23,802 nucleotides of DNA from JAZRUF01 sp045652405 (GTDB lineage Bacteria; Bacillota; Clostridia; Oscillospirales; JAAYXM01), in contig JAZRUF010000058.1 of NCBI GenBank assembly GCA_045652405.1, positions 1-23,802 on the forward strand. Direction: 5' to 3'. Each line of letters opens with the position of its first letter. Within the stretch, counting starts at the first letter, position 1. Shown here piece after piece: positions 6,968 through 15,500 of the stretch. The position numbers and the translations under genes are program-made. The notes below the pieces were generated by a model that saw only the letters and a list, made by a program, of their open reading frames with translations, searched no databases and was not told the origin of the DNA.

Positions 6968-7522
6968 ATGAAAGAGCAGTATAAAGATATTGATGTAAAG
7001 ATGCAGAAAACCATTGATGTGCTGTCAGATGATTTGGCGGCGCTTCGTGCAGGTCGTGCAAACCCTGCGGTTCTCGATAAGATTAATGTTGAATATTACG
7101 GAACGATGACCCCGGTAAATCAGATGGCAGGCATTTCGGTTCCTGAACCCCGCACGCTCGTTATTCAACCGTGGGATGCATCAGCTCTCAAAATGATTGA
7201 AAAGGCTATTTTGGCATCTGATATCGGCATCAATCCTACTAATGACGGTAAAGTTCTTCGTTTGGTTTTCCCGCAGCTTACCGAAGAGCGCCGTAAAGAG
7301 CTTGTTAAGCAGGTTCATAAGACAGGTGAGGATTCTAAGGTTGCAATCCGAAATATCCGCCGCGATGCGATGGATAAGTTTAAGGATATGAAGAAGAAAT
7401 CCGAGATAACCGAAGATGACTTAAAGGGTATCGAAAAAGATATTCAGGACTTAACCGATAAGCGCGTTAAAGAAGTTGATGCAATGGTTGCAAAGAAGGA
7501 AAAAGAACTCACCGAAATTTAA
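6968..7522 (+). CDS. frr: Ribosome recycling factor
   Basis: A 184-residue protein of typical RRF length. Diagnostic segments are LRAGRANPAVLDKINVEYYGTMTP near residue 28, PEPRTLVIQPWDASALKMIEKAI, LASDIGINPTNDGKVLRLVFPQLTEERRKELVK and the helical C-terminal half (SKVAIRNIRRDA, then KKSEITEDD). RRF with EF-G splits post-termination ribosomes. Its Shine-Dalgarno (GGGAGGA) lies inside the end of pyrH, and the ATG is 3 nt after the pyrH stop, so the two are translationally close. A hairpin with a T-rich tail follows, separating it from uppS. Confidence 0.96.
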   Translation: MKEQYKDIDVKMQKTIDVLSDDLAALRAGRANPAVLDKINVEYYGTMTPVNQMAGISVPEPRTLVIQPWDASALKMIEKAILASDIGINPTNDGKVLRLVFPQLTEERRKELVKQVHKTGEDSKVAIRNIRRDAMDKFKDMKKKSEITEDDLKGIEKDIQDLTDKRVKEVDAMVAKKEKELTEI

Positions 7523-7542
7523 AAGATAAGGTTTTTTAAATG

Positions 7543-7591
7543 ACATAAGAGTGTGCACTGCCGCGAAAAATTGCGATGCACTCTCTTATGT
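7543..7591 (+). terminator. Hairpin with T-rich tail between frr and uppS
   Basis: ACATAAGAG (7543-7551) pairs with CTCTTATGT (7583-7591). After a T-T mismatch the stem continues with GTGCA (7553-7557) / TGCAC (7577-7581) and a short inner CGC/GCG. The stem is followed by TGTTTTG. It looks like an intrinsic terminator or attenuator inside the cluster, limiting read-through from pyrH-frr into uppS. Confidence 0.6.
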
Positions 7592-7620
7592 TGTTTTGCA
7601 TGAGAGGAATTGTGGGTGAA

Positions 7621-8364
7621 ATGCTGTTTTTTAAAAATAATAAACGCAAAACGGATATTGACAGAGAAAATCTTCCTTCGCACATCGCAATAATAATGGA
7701 CGGCAACGGCCGTTGGGCGAAGAAGAGAGGACTTCCCAGAACCGCAGGTCATGCGGCGGGTAGTGAAACCTTCAGAAGAATAGCTACCTACTGCAATGAT
7801 ATAGGGATTAAGTATCTTTCTGTGTACGCGTTTTCAACAGAAAACTGGAAGCGTCCCAAAGAGGAAGTTGACGCTATTATGGGGCTTCTTGAAAAATACC
7901 TGATAGAGGCGTATGACTCGGTTATTAAGGATAATATACGTCTCACATTCTGGGGCGAAAAAAGTGCACTCTCCGAAAAACTTCAATCAATGATTGATGA
8001 AGTTGAAGAGCGCTCGCGTGAAATGACCGGGCTGCATGTCAATGTTTGCCTCAACTATGGGGGCAGAGATGAAATAACCCGAGCGGTAAAAAAACTTGCA
8101 AATAAAGTTGCGTCTGGAGAAGTAATCGCCGAAGATATTGATGAAAATATGATTTCCGAATATTTATATTCATCCAAAGTACCTGATCCTGAGCTTATTA
8201 TACGTCCGAGCGGCGAGATTCGCGTTTCAAACTTTCTGCTTTGGCAGTCTGCGTATTCAGAGTATTATTTCACCGATGTACTTTGGCCTGATTTTACCCC
8301 TAAAGAGCTTGACCGTGCAATACTAACATACCAGGGCAGAAACAGGCGGTTTGGAGGGGTGTAA
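7621..8364 (+). CDS. uppS: Undecaprenyl diphosphate synthase (cis-prenyltransferase)
   Basis: A 247-residue cis-prenyltransferase. HIAIIMDGNGRWAKKRG carries the catalytic Asp (D27), followed by GHAAGSETF, YAFSTENWKRP, VCLNYGGRDEI and the C-terminal IIRPSGEIRVSNFLLWQSAYSE with TDVLWPDF, all family signatures. It condenses isopentenyl units on farnesyl diphosphate to make the C55 carrier used for peptidoglycan. In-frame ATGs lie upstream at 7576 and 7600, but they fall in or next to the terminator-like hairpin and lack a ribosome binding site; the ATG at 7621 has AGAGGA and GGGTGA upstream. cdsA follows after 2 nt. Dxr and IspG in the same cluster supply its isoprenoid precursors. Confidence 0.94.
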   Translation: MLFFKNNKRKTDIDRENLPSHIAIIMDGNGRWAKKRGLPRTAGHAAGSETFRRIATYCNDIGIKYLSVYAFSTENWKRPKEEVDAIMGLLEKYLIEAYDSVIKDNIRLTFWGEKSALSEKLQSMIDEVEERSREMTGLHVNVCLNYGGRDEITRAVKKLANKVASGEVIAEDIDENMISEYLYSSKVPDPELIIRPSGEIRVSNFLLWQSAYSEYYFTDVLWPDFTPKELDRAILTYQGRNRRFGGV

Positions 8365-8366
8365 TT

Positions 8367-9176
8367 ATGGCGGTTAGAATTATTTCGGCTTTTGTTGCGC
8401 TTCCACTGTTTTTTGTGGTTGTATACTTGCTTCCACCTGTATGTTTTCCGTTCTTCGTCGCGCTGTTATCACTGATTGCAGTATATGAGCTTATTTGGCG
8501 CTCTAAAATAGTAAAAAACGGTTTCTGCGCGGCGGTTGCATATGTTTATGCGTTTTTTATTCCGCTTGGGATAGGTTTTTATTTTGATGCCGTGAGCAAC
8601 TATATTTATCCTGCAATTTTTTTGCTTATAATCGCACTGTTTGCGTATTGGCTTTTTAATCAAAAAAAGATTTCCTTTGAAAAGCTTGCTATGACTTTTT
8701 TTGCAGCTACGGTAATTCCTCTGTTTTTATCCTCTCTTATTAGAATATTGCAAATGGGAAGAGGAGAAGCGTTAATTTTAATTCCGTTTATCGCGGCTTG
8801 GATTACTGATACAGGTGCATATTTTACAGGTGTTTTCCTTGGAAAGCATAAGCTTGCACCTGAGATTAGCCCTAAAAAAACCGTCGAAGGCTCAGTCGGT
8901 GGCATGCTTGCATGTATTGCAGCATTCATTGTTTATGCGATTATAATTAAAGCACAGCCATACGCTGTAATCTTATTTGCAGTATCAGGACTTATTCTTT
9001 CTGTTATAGCGCAGATAGGTGATTTGTCCATGTCACTTATAAAAAGGGAGTACCAAATTAAGGACTACGGAGTGGTGTTCCCGGGGCATGGCGGTATTCT
9101 TGACAGGTTTGACAGTGTATTATTCACAGCCCCTGCATCATTAATCTTACTTAGTTTGTTTAATCACTTGTTGTAA
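8367..9176 (+). CDS. cdsA: Phosphatidate cytidylyltransferase (CDP-diglyceride synthase)
   Basis: A 269-residue protein with about eight hydrophobic segments, typical of CdsA. The C-terminal region matches the family signature exactly: SLIKREYQIKDYG then FPGHGGILDRFDS, with acidic residues D219 (in GDLSMS), D249 and D252. The SPKKTVEGSVGG segment is also conserved. It converts phosphatidate + CTP to CDP-diacylglycerol at the membrane, the branch point for phospholipids. GGAGGGGTG precedes the ATG and overlaps the end of uppS (2-nt gap), indicating translational coupling. dxr follows within 15 nt. Confidence 0.94.
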   Translation: MAVRIISAFVALPLFFVVVYLLPPVCFPFFVALLSLIAVYELIWRSKIVKNGFCAAVAYVYAFFIPLGIGFYFDAVSNYIYPAIFLLIIALFAYWLFNQKKISFEKLAMTFFAATVIPLFLSSLIRILQMGRGEALILIPFIAAWITDTGAYFTGVFLGKHKLAPEISPKKTVEGSVGGMLACIAAFIVYAIIIKAQPYAVILFAVSGLILSVIAQIGDLSMSLIKREYQIKDYGVVFPGHGGILDRFDSVLFTAPASLILLSLFNHLL

Positions 9177-9191
9177 TTTAGGATGGTAAAC

Positions 9192-10334
9192 ATGAAAACT
9201 ATCAGTGTATTAGGCTCTACGGGCTCTATAGGAACGCAAACGCTTGAGGTGTGTAAAGCGCTCGGTGTAAAACCAATTGCGCTCGCTGCGCACAGTAACA
9301 TAAAGCTTCTTGAGGCTCAGGTGCGTGAGTGGAAACCGAAAATAGCTGCGGTTTACAATGAAGATGCTGCAAAGCAACTCAAAGTAAATTTGGCAGATAC
9401 AAATGTGCGTGTTTTATCTGGTATGGAAGGTCTCATTGAAGCTGCATGTGCAGATGAGGCTCAGATAACCCTTACATCAGTCGTCGGAATGGTGGGACTT
9501 TTACCTACACTCGCGGCGATTGAAAGTGGTAAAGATATTGCACTGGCAAATAAAGAAACGCTTGTTTGCGCAGGAGAGCTTGTAATGAAACGCGCGGAAG
9601 AAAAAGGAGTTAAAATACTTCCGGTTGACTCGGAGCATTCGGCGATATTTCAGTGCCTTGAGAGCGCGCATGATAAAAAACAGGTTCACGAACTTATCTT
9701 AACTGCATCCGGCGGTCCTTTTTTCGGTTGGACTTCCGATATGCTCAAGAGCGCAACGCGTGAACAAGCGCTCAAGCACCCTAATTGGTCTATGGGTAAT
9801 AAGATTACTATTGATTCGGCAACGTTAATGAATAAAGGTCTTGAGTTTATTGAAGCCATGCGGCTTTTTAATATGCCGCCTGAGCGCATATCAGTTGTCG
9901 TTCACAGAGAAAGTATAATCCATTCCATGATAAGATATGTTGACGGCTCTGTAATTTCTCAGATGGGGCTACCGGATATGAAGCTTCCGATTGCATATGC
10001 GTTAACATACCCTAACCGTACGGATTTTGGCGGCGAGCTTTTGGACTTCTCAAATTGTCCACCACTTACTTTTGCAAAGCCGGATTGCGAAGCTTTCAGA
10101 TGCCTTGCGCTTGCGATTGACTCAGCAAAGCGCGGCGGTCTTTCAACCGCGGTGTTAAATGCGGCAAATGAAGCAGCTGTTGATTTATTCTTAAGGGACA
10201 AAATTAAGTTCTGTCAAATTCCGGATGTGGTTGAAGCGGCGCTTGATAGTGTTGACGCTTCCGGTGGAGTTACGGTTGAAAATGTCTTAAGCGTTGATGC
10301 CCAAGCGCGTGAGTTTGTAAATCGCATGGCATGA
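9192..10334 (+). CDS. dxr: 1-deoxy-D-xylulose 5-phosphate reductoisomerase
   Basis: A 380-residue enzyme of the MEP isoprenoid pathway, converting DXP to MEP with NADPH. The N-terminal Rossmann motif LGSTGSIGTQTLEV is clear. Metal and substrate residues appear in LPVDSEHSAIFQCLE (D146, S147, E148) and NKGLEFIEA (E218), with TASGGPFFG, HPNWSMGNKITIDSATLMNKG and the HRESIIHSM loop. An ATG at 9183 is in frame, but AGGATGG at that point works better as the Shine-Dalgarno for the ATG at 9192 (MKTISVLG), so I use 9192. It sits between cdsA and rseP, the standard Firmicute order, and ispG of the same pathway is two genes on. Confidence 0.96.
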   Translation: MKTISVLGSTGSIGTQTLEVCKALGVKPIALAAHSNIKLLEAQVREWKPKIAAVYNEDAAKQLKVNLADTNVRVLSGMEGLIEAACADEAQITLTSVVGMVGLLPTLAAIESGKDIALANKETLVCAGELVMKRAEEKGVKILPVDSEHSAIFQCLESAHDKKQVHELILTASGGPFFGWTSDMLKSATREQALKHPNWSMGNKITIDSATLMNKGLEFIEAMRLFNMPPERISVVVHRESIIHSMIRYVDGSVISQMGLPDMKLPIAYALTYPNRTDFGGELLDFSNCPPLTFAKPDCEAFRCLALAIDSAKRGGLSTAVLNAANEAAVDLFLRDKIKFCQIPDVVEAALDSVDASGGVTVENVLSVDAQAREFVNRMA

Positions 10335-10370
10335 ATTTTTCTGGTAGAAGAAAAGGATAGGTGATTTGCC

Positions 10371-11390
10371 ATTAATATTTTATATATTCTACTTGTAATT
10401 TTAGTTTTCGGAATGTTAATTATGTTCCATGAACTGGGTCATTTTATTACGGCAAAGCTCTCGGGTGTTCGCGTCAATGAATTTGCAATAGGAATGGGTC
10501 CTGCTATATTTAAAAAGCAAAATGGCGAGACTCTCTACGCACTCAGAATTATTCCTTTTGGTGGCTATTGCGCAATGGAAGGCGAGGACGGTGAGTCTGA
10601 CGACCCGGGCTCGTTCCAGTCAAAACCGCTGTGGCGCAGATTTCTTATCGTAGCTGCAGGCTCTGTAATGAATCTTATAGTCGGCCTTGTTGTTCTTGCA
10701 ATACTCTTTGCGCCTACAAAAGGATGGTATACGCCAACTATCGCCACACTGCCTGAGCAGAATGCCGCAGTTGAAGAGAGTGGTCTTCTGCCAGGTGATA
10801 CCGTCTGGCGTGTCGACGGATACCGCGTCCACATGTGCAATGATATATTGGTTGGTCTGCAACGCGCAAGGGAAGATGTGGGGCATGAAATCGTTGTTGT
10901 GCGAAACGGAGATAAGATAACGCTTTCAAACGTTCCTGACGGTATCGAAAGCGTATTGGCTGACAATACAATCTTCGCTATTGAAAAAACAAGCTTTATA
11001 AATAAAATTAAGTTTGTTTTCCAGAATGCATATAACCTTATGCGTTTAGTAAAAGTCGGAATAGTTGACCTTATAACCGGCGGAGCTTCCATTAAAGAAA
11101 TGTCAGGTCCTATAGGCATCGGGCAAATGATGGTTAACACCGCTAAAGTTTCAATGTTTTCGCTTTGGTTTTTGGTTGCATTTATTTCAATAAACTTAGG
11201 GCTTATGAATCTACTGCCACTTCCTGCGCTTGATGGCGGACGGCTTCTGTTTCTCTTAATTGAACTTATAAGACGCAAACCAATTTCGCCTAAATATGAA
11301 GCATATGTTCATGGTGCCGGATTAATTTTACTGTTGCTTTTGATGGCACTTGTCAGCATTAACGATATTCTTAGAGTTTTTGGAATATAA
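10371..11390 (+). CDS. rseP: RseP/RasP site-2 protease (M50), probable ATT start
   Basis: Intramembrane zinc metalloprotease of regulated proteolysis. It shows HELGH in the first membrane segment (H20, E21, H24), a PDZ domain around residues 115-175 (SGLLPGDTVWRVDGYRV), the LPALDGGRLLF motif with D288 as third zinc ligand, and a final membrane helix. The first ATG in frame (10413) has no Shine-Dalgarno and leaves only four residues before HELGH. The frame is open back to a TGA at 10362, and the only residues there, (I)NILYILLVILVFG, are the normal N-terminus of this family. AGGTGAT ends 5 nt before the ATT at 10371, so I call ATT initiation, giving 339 residues. No ATG, GTG or TTG exists in frame between the TGA and 10413. 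A sequencing error in the start codon is the alternative. Confidence 0.88.
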   Translation: MNILYILLVILVFGMLIMFHELGHFITAKLSGVRVNEFAIGMGPAIFKKQNGETLYALRIIPFGGYCAMEGEDGESDDPGSFQSKPLWRRFLIVAAGSVMNLIVGLVVLAILFAPTKGWYTPTIATLPEQNAAVEESGLLPGDTVWRVDGYRVHMCNDILVGLQRAREDVGHEIVVVRNGDKITLSNVPDGIESVLADNTIFAIEKTSFINKIKFVFQNAYNLMRLVKVGIVDLITGGASIKEMSGPIGIGQMMVNTAKVSMFSLWFLVAFISINLGLMNLLPLPALDGGRLLFLLIELIRRKPISPKYEAYVHGAGLILLLLLMALVSINDILRVFGI

Positions 11391-11434
11391 CAATCCTTAC
11401 CGGAATTAAGTAAAGAAAGGCTAAGTGAAGCTTT

Positions 11435-12520
11435 ATGAAAAGACGCTTTTCAAAACAAATAAGAGCAGGCAATATCCTCATAGGAGGGGATGCCACGGTT
11501 TCTATTCAATCAATGTGCAATACCGATACTCGAGACGTTGCATCCACTTGCGCGCAGATTGACCGTTTAGCTGATGCCGGATGCCAGATAGTTCGTCTGG
11601 CAGTTGTTGATTTGGAAGCCGCGCAGGCAATCGGAGAAATCAAAAAGAAAACCAAACTTCCGCTTGTTGCTGACATTCATTTTGATTACCGTTTGGCGCT
11701 CGCCGCTGTTGATGCAGGTGTAGATAAAATAAGAATTAACCCCGGAAATATCGGTGATTATACGCGTGTACGCCAGGTTGTTGCTGCATGTAAAGAACGC
11801 AGCATACCTATTCGTATAGGCGTAAACGGTGGCTCACTTGAGGCTGAGCTTTTAAAGAAATACGGTGCGCCGTGTGCTCAGGCTATGGTAGAGTCCGCTT
11901 TAGGTCATATACGAATTTTAAACGATTGCGATTTTGACGATATATGCGTATCGCTCAAAACGTCAGATGTTCGTACAACTGTTGAAGCTTACCGCTTGCT
12001 TGCCGAAAAGACGGATTATCCGTTGCATTTGGGTGTTACCGAGGCAGGAACAGCTTATATGGGAACAATTAAATCCGCTGTAGGAATCGGAAGCCTGCTG
12101 TGCGATGGAATTGGTGATACTATTCGTGTATCGCTGACTGCAGCACCTGAGGAGGAAATTCAAGCAGCAAAAGCTATACTATCTGTTTGCGGAGTAAGGC
12201 ATGAGGGCGTTGAAATTGTTTCGTGTCCAACTTGCGGAAGATGCAGAATAGATTTAGTGCCCATCGCGTCTGAGGTTGAAAAACGCCTTAAGAAAATACA
12301 TACACCGATGAAAGTTGCAGTCATGGGTTGTGCGGTAAACGGTCCCGGTGAAGCACGTGAGGCAGATGTTGGCATGGCGGGCGGAAACCGCGAAGGGATT
12401 CTTTTCCGAAAAGGCGAGATAATAAAAAAAGTTCCCATGTCAGAAATAGTTGATGAACTTGTTAAGTTGGCTGAAGAAGAAAGCCTGGAAATAGAAAAGG
12501 GGATAAACTGTGGAGCCTAA
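11435..12520 (+). CDS. ispG: 4-hydroxy-3-methylbut-2-enyl diphosphate synthase (IspG/GcpE)
   Basis: A 361-residue MEP-pathway enzyme reducing MEcPP to HMBPP with a [4Fe-4S] cluster. The N-terminal TIM barrel shows VSIQSMCNTDTRD, GCQIVRLAV, LVADIHFDYRLAL, KIRINPGNIG and RIGVNGGSLE. The cluster ligands are CPTCGRC (C264, C267, C270 region) and C299 in MGCAVNGPGE, with E306. Length is normal for the Gram-positive single-unit form. The ATG at 11435 is preceded by AAAGG at a long spacing, a weaker ribosome site than its neighbours. The 3' end overlaps polC by 11 nt. Dxr and IspG in one cluster indicate the non-mevalonate pathway. Confidence 0.95.
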   Translation: MKRRFSKQIRAGNILIGGDATVSIQSMCNTDTRDVASTCAQIDRLADAGCQIVRLAVVDLEAAQAIGEIKKKTKLPLVADIHFDYRLALAAVDAGVDKIRINPGNIGDYTRVRQVVAACKERSIPIRIGVNGGSLEAELLKKYGAPCAQAMVESALGHIRILNDCDFDDICVSLKTSDVRTTVEAYRLLAEKTDYPLHLGVTEAGTAYMGTIKSAVGIGSLLCDGIGDTIRVSLTAAPEEEIQAAKAILSVCGVRHEGVEIVSCPTCGRCRIDLVPIASEVEKRLKKIHTPMKVAVMGCAVNGPGEAREADVGMAGGNREGILFRKGEIIKKVPMSEIVDELVKLAEEESLEIEKGINCGA

Positions 12521-15500
12521 CAAGACACTGACGCTCTTTGACATTTTTTCAATCAGCGACAGAGAAGGTCAAATGCGCCCTATATTCCACGAAGGAATAG
12601 TACAGGAAGCTGTTATAGATAAGGAAAAAAAGACGCTTAAAACCTCAATAAAGCTTCCGTGTATTTGTGCGCCTGCGTTTATTGAAAAAGCGCAGGAGAT
12701 GATAAAAACCAAATATGAGCTTTCGAAAGTCATAATTGAGCCGAAATACCCTGAATCATTGTTAGGCGATGAATATTTTAAAGGACTTATTGACAGAATT
12801 ATTATCGATCACCCGGCGGCGCGCGGATATTTAAGCGATGCCACGGTAGCTTTTGACGGAAAAACACTCTTGTTTTCTTTACCTATGGGTGGTCAGGAGT
12901 TTTTAAAACCATGCGCCGCGGATATAAAACGCTGGATATTTGAAGAGTTTAACCTTTCTGTTGCGGTTGAGTTTGTTACAGATGCAGCCGAGGCGGAGAA
13001 AAAACGCATTGAAATGGAAAGTCTTCACGCTAAAATTGCCGAGGAAAATGCCAAAGCTGCCGCTGAAGCGGCGGCTCAGCAAGCTGCAAAGCCGTCGGCA
13101 CCGCGTGAAAGAAAACCTGAACAGCGCGATTTCCGGGCTGCACGTCTTAAAAAAGTTGAAAACGATGTTGTTTTCGGCAAACCTCAAATAGGGGAAATTG
13201 TAAGGATTGAAGATATTGCAGACGATGAATTCGGGAAAGTAACCATTGAAGGCGATGTCTTTGCGGTAGACCATAAGGAAATTCCCGCGAGGGACTTCTG
13301 GCGCCTCAGTTTTGATATTACCGATTACACCGGTTCTGTACGCGTAAATAAAATAGCATCTCAGGATGAGGCAAAAGAGATAATGGATGCGGTGAAAACC
13401 GGCAAGCACGTTATCGTTCATGGCAGTATGACGTATGACAGATATGCCCAGGACACGGTCCTGAAAGCTCAGAATATGCTTCTTGGCAAGAAAAAGGAGA
13501 GAAGCGATAAATCTGAGAATAAACGCGTTGAGCTGCACATGCATACCAATATGTCCGCCATGGACGGTATGAGCTCTACAGAGGATTTGATAGAACGTGC
13601 CGCAAAATGGGGGCATAAAGCTATTGCGATTACTGACCATGGTGTGGTTCAGGCATATCCGGACGCTATGAATTCGGCCAAAAAACATGAAATTAAAATT
13701 ATATACGGTGTAGAGGCCTATTTTGTAAATAATCAGGCTTCCGTACGTGCGCTGACCGGAAAATCTGATAAACGTCTTGAAGATGATATAATTTGCTTTG
13801 ATATTGAAACTACCGGACTTAACAACAAAACCGAAGAAATAACCGAAATTGCAGCAACAGTATTGCGAAACGGCGAGCTTGCGGAGACTTTTCACACGTA
13901 TGTAAACCCGCAAAAGCATATACCTGAGAAGATAACTCAGCTTACAGGAATATCCGATGCAACGGTTAAGGATGCACCAACTATTGACATAGCTTTGAGG
14001 GATTTTTTGGATTTTGTAGGAAACCGTGTTTTGGCTGCGCATAACGCTGAGTTTGATATAGGATTCCTAAAAGTCGCGTGTGACAGGTTAGGCATAGATT
14101 ACGATTTTGTATATCTCGATTCACTTGCAATGGCGCGTGCACTTATGCCAAATCTTGATAAGCACAAGCTTAATATCGTTGCCGCGGCACTTAAGCTTCC
14201 GAGCTTCCAACATCACAGAGCGGCTGATGATGCAGCTACTGTTGCATACATGCTTGCACGCTTTTTTGAGATGTTAAAGGAAAAATGTAATACAACTTCT
14301 TTATCGGAGGTTAATCTGGATTTAACCGGGCTGACACCCGAGGGGACAATGCCGGCAAAAACACGCCCATATCATATGATTATCCTGGTAAAGAATTATA
14401 CAGGTCTTAAAAACTTATACAAGCTTGTTTCACTCGCGCATCTGAAATATTTCAAAAAGAGACCAATCATTCCGCGCAGTGTTTTGGACGAGTACAGAGA
14501 AGGCTTGATAATCGGTTCTGCGTGTGAAGCGGGTGAGCTTTACAATGCAGTTGTTGCCGGTCGACCAGAGGAAGAGCTTCTGGAAATCGCAAAATACTAC
14601 GATTACTTGGAAATTCAACCCCTTGGAAACAACGCTTTTATGATTCCAAAGGGGATTGTATCCTCGATGGAGGATATTCGCGATTTTAACCGTACCATCG
14701 TACGTTTGGCGGATAAATTAAATCTTCCGGTTGTTGCAACAGGTGACGTTCATTTTCTCGACCCGCATGACGAGGTTTATCGCCGTGTCCTGATGGCAGG
14801 TCAAGGCTTTAGCGATGCGGATAATCAGGCACCTCTATATCTAAAGACGACTGATGAAATGCTTGAGGAATTTTCATATTTAGGTGAGGACGTTGCATAT
14901 AAAGCTGTTGTTGAAAACACAAATATGATAGCGGATTTGTGTGATGAGATTCTTCCAATTCCAAAGGAACAGTACCCTCCGTCTATCGAAGGCTCAAAAG
15001 AGGAGCTTATTTCAATGTGCCACAACAGAGTTCATGAGCTTTATGGCGATGATCTTCCACCGGTAGTAAAAGAACGCATGGACTATGAGCTTGACAAGAT
15101 AACCACACACGGCTTTGATGTTATGTATATGATAGCACAAAAGCTCGTTTACCGCTCCAACCAGGACGGATACCTCGTTGGCTCGCGTGGTTCGGTCGGT
15201 TCGTCTTTTGTAGCGTTTCTTTCGGGTATAACCGAGGTTAATGCGCTTCCGCCGCATTATAGATGTCCTAACTGCAAGAACACTGTTTTTATGGAAAATA
15301 TGGGCTTCGGTGCAGGAGTGGATATGGAGGACAGGGTGTGCGAAAAATGCGGCACGCAGTATCTTAAAGACGGATTTGACATTCCGTTTGCCACCTTTCT
15401 TGGCTTTGACGGTGACAAAGCGCCGGATATAGACCTTAATTTTTCCGGCGAATATCAGTCTAAAGCGCATAAGCAAACCATAGAGATATTCGGAGAAGGA

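Noticed and set aside
7576..7620. Earlier starts for uppS (7576, 7600)
   Set aside because: They lie within or right after the terminator-like hairpin and lack ribosome sites; the conserved protein begins after 7621.
10413..10415. ATG start for rseP
   Set aside because: It would leave four residues before HELGH and has no Shine-Dalgarno; the conserved N-terminus lies upstream.
10565..11278. Minus-strand open frame of 237 codons
   Set aside because: It is antisense to rseP, low-complexity in composition, and without family features.
12903..14042. Long open frame (379 codons) on the minus strand
   Set aside because: It lies entirely antisense to the well-conserved polC, its product has no recognisable domain, and there is no ribosome site of note; a shadow frame.
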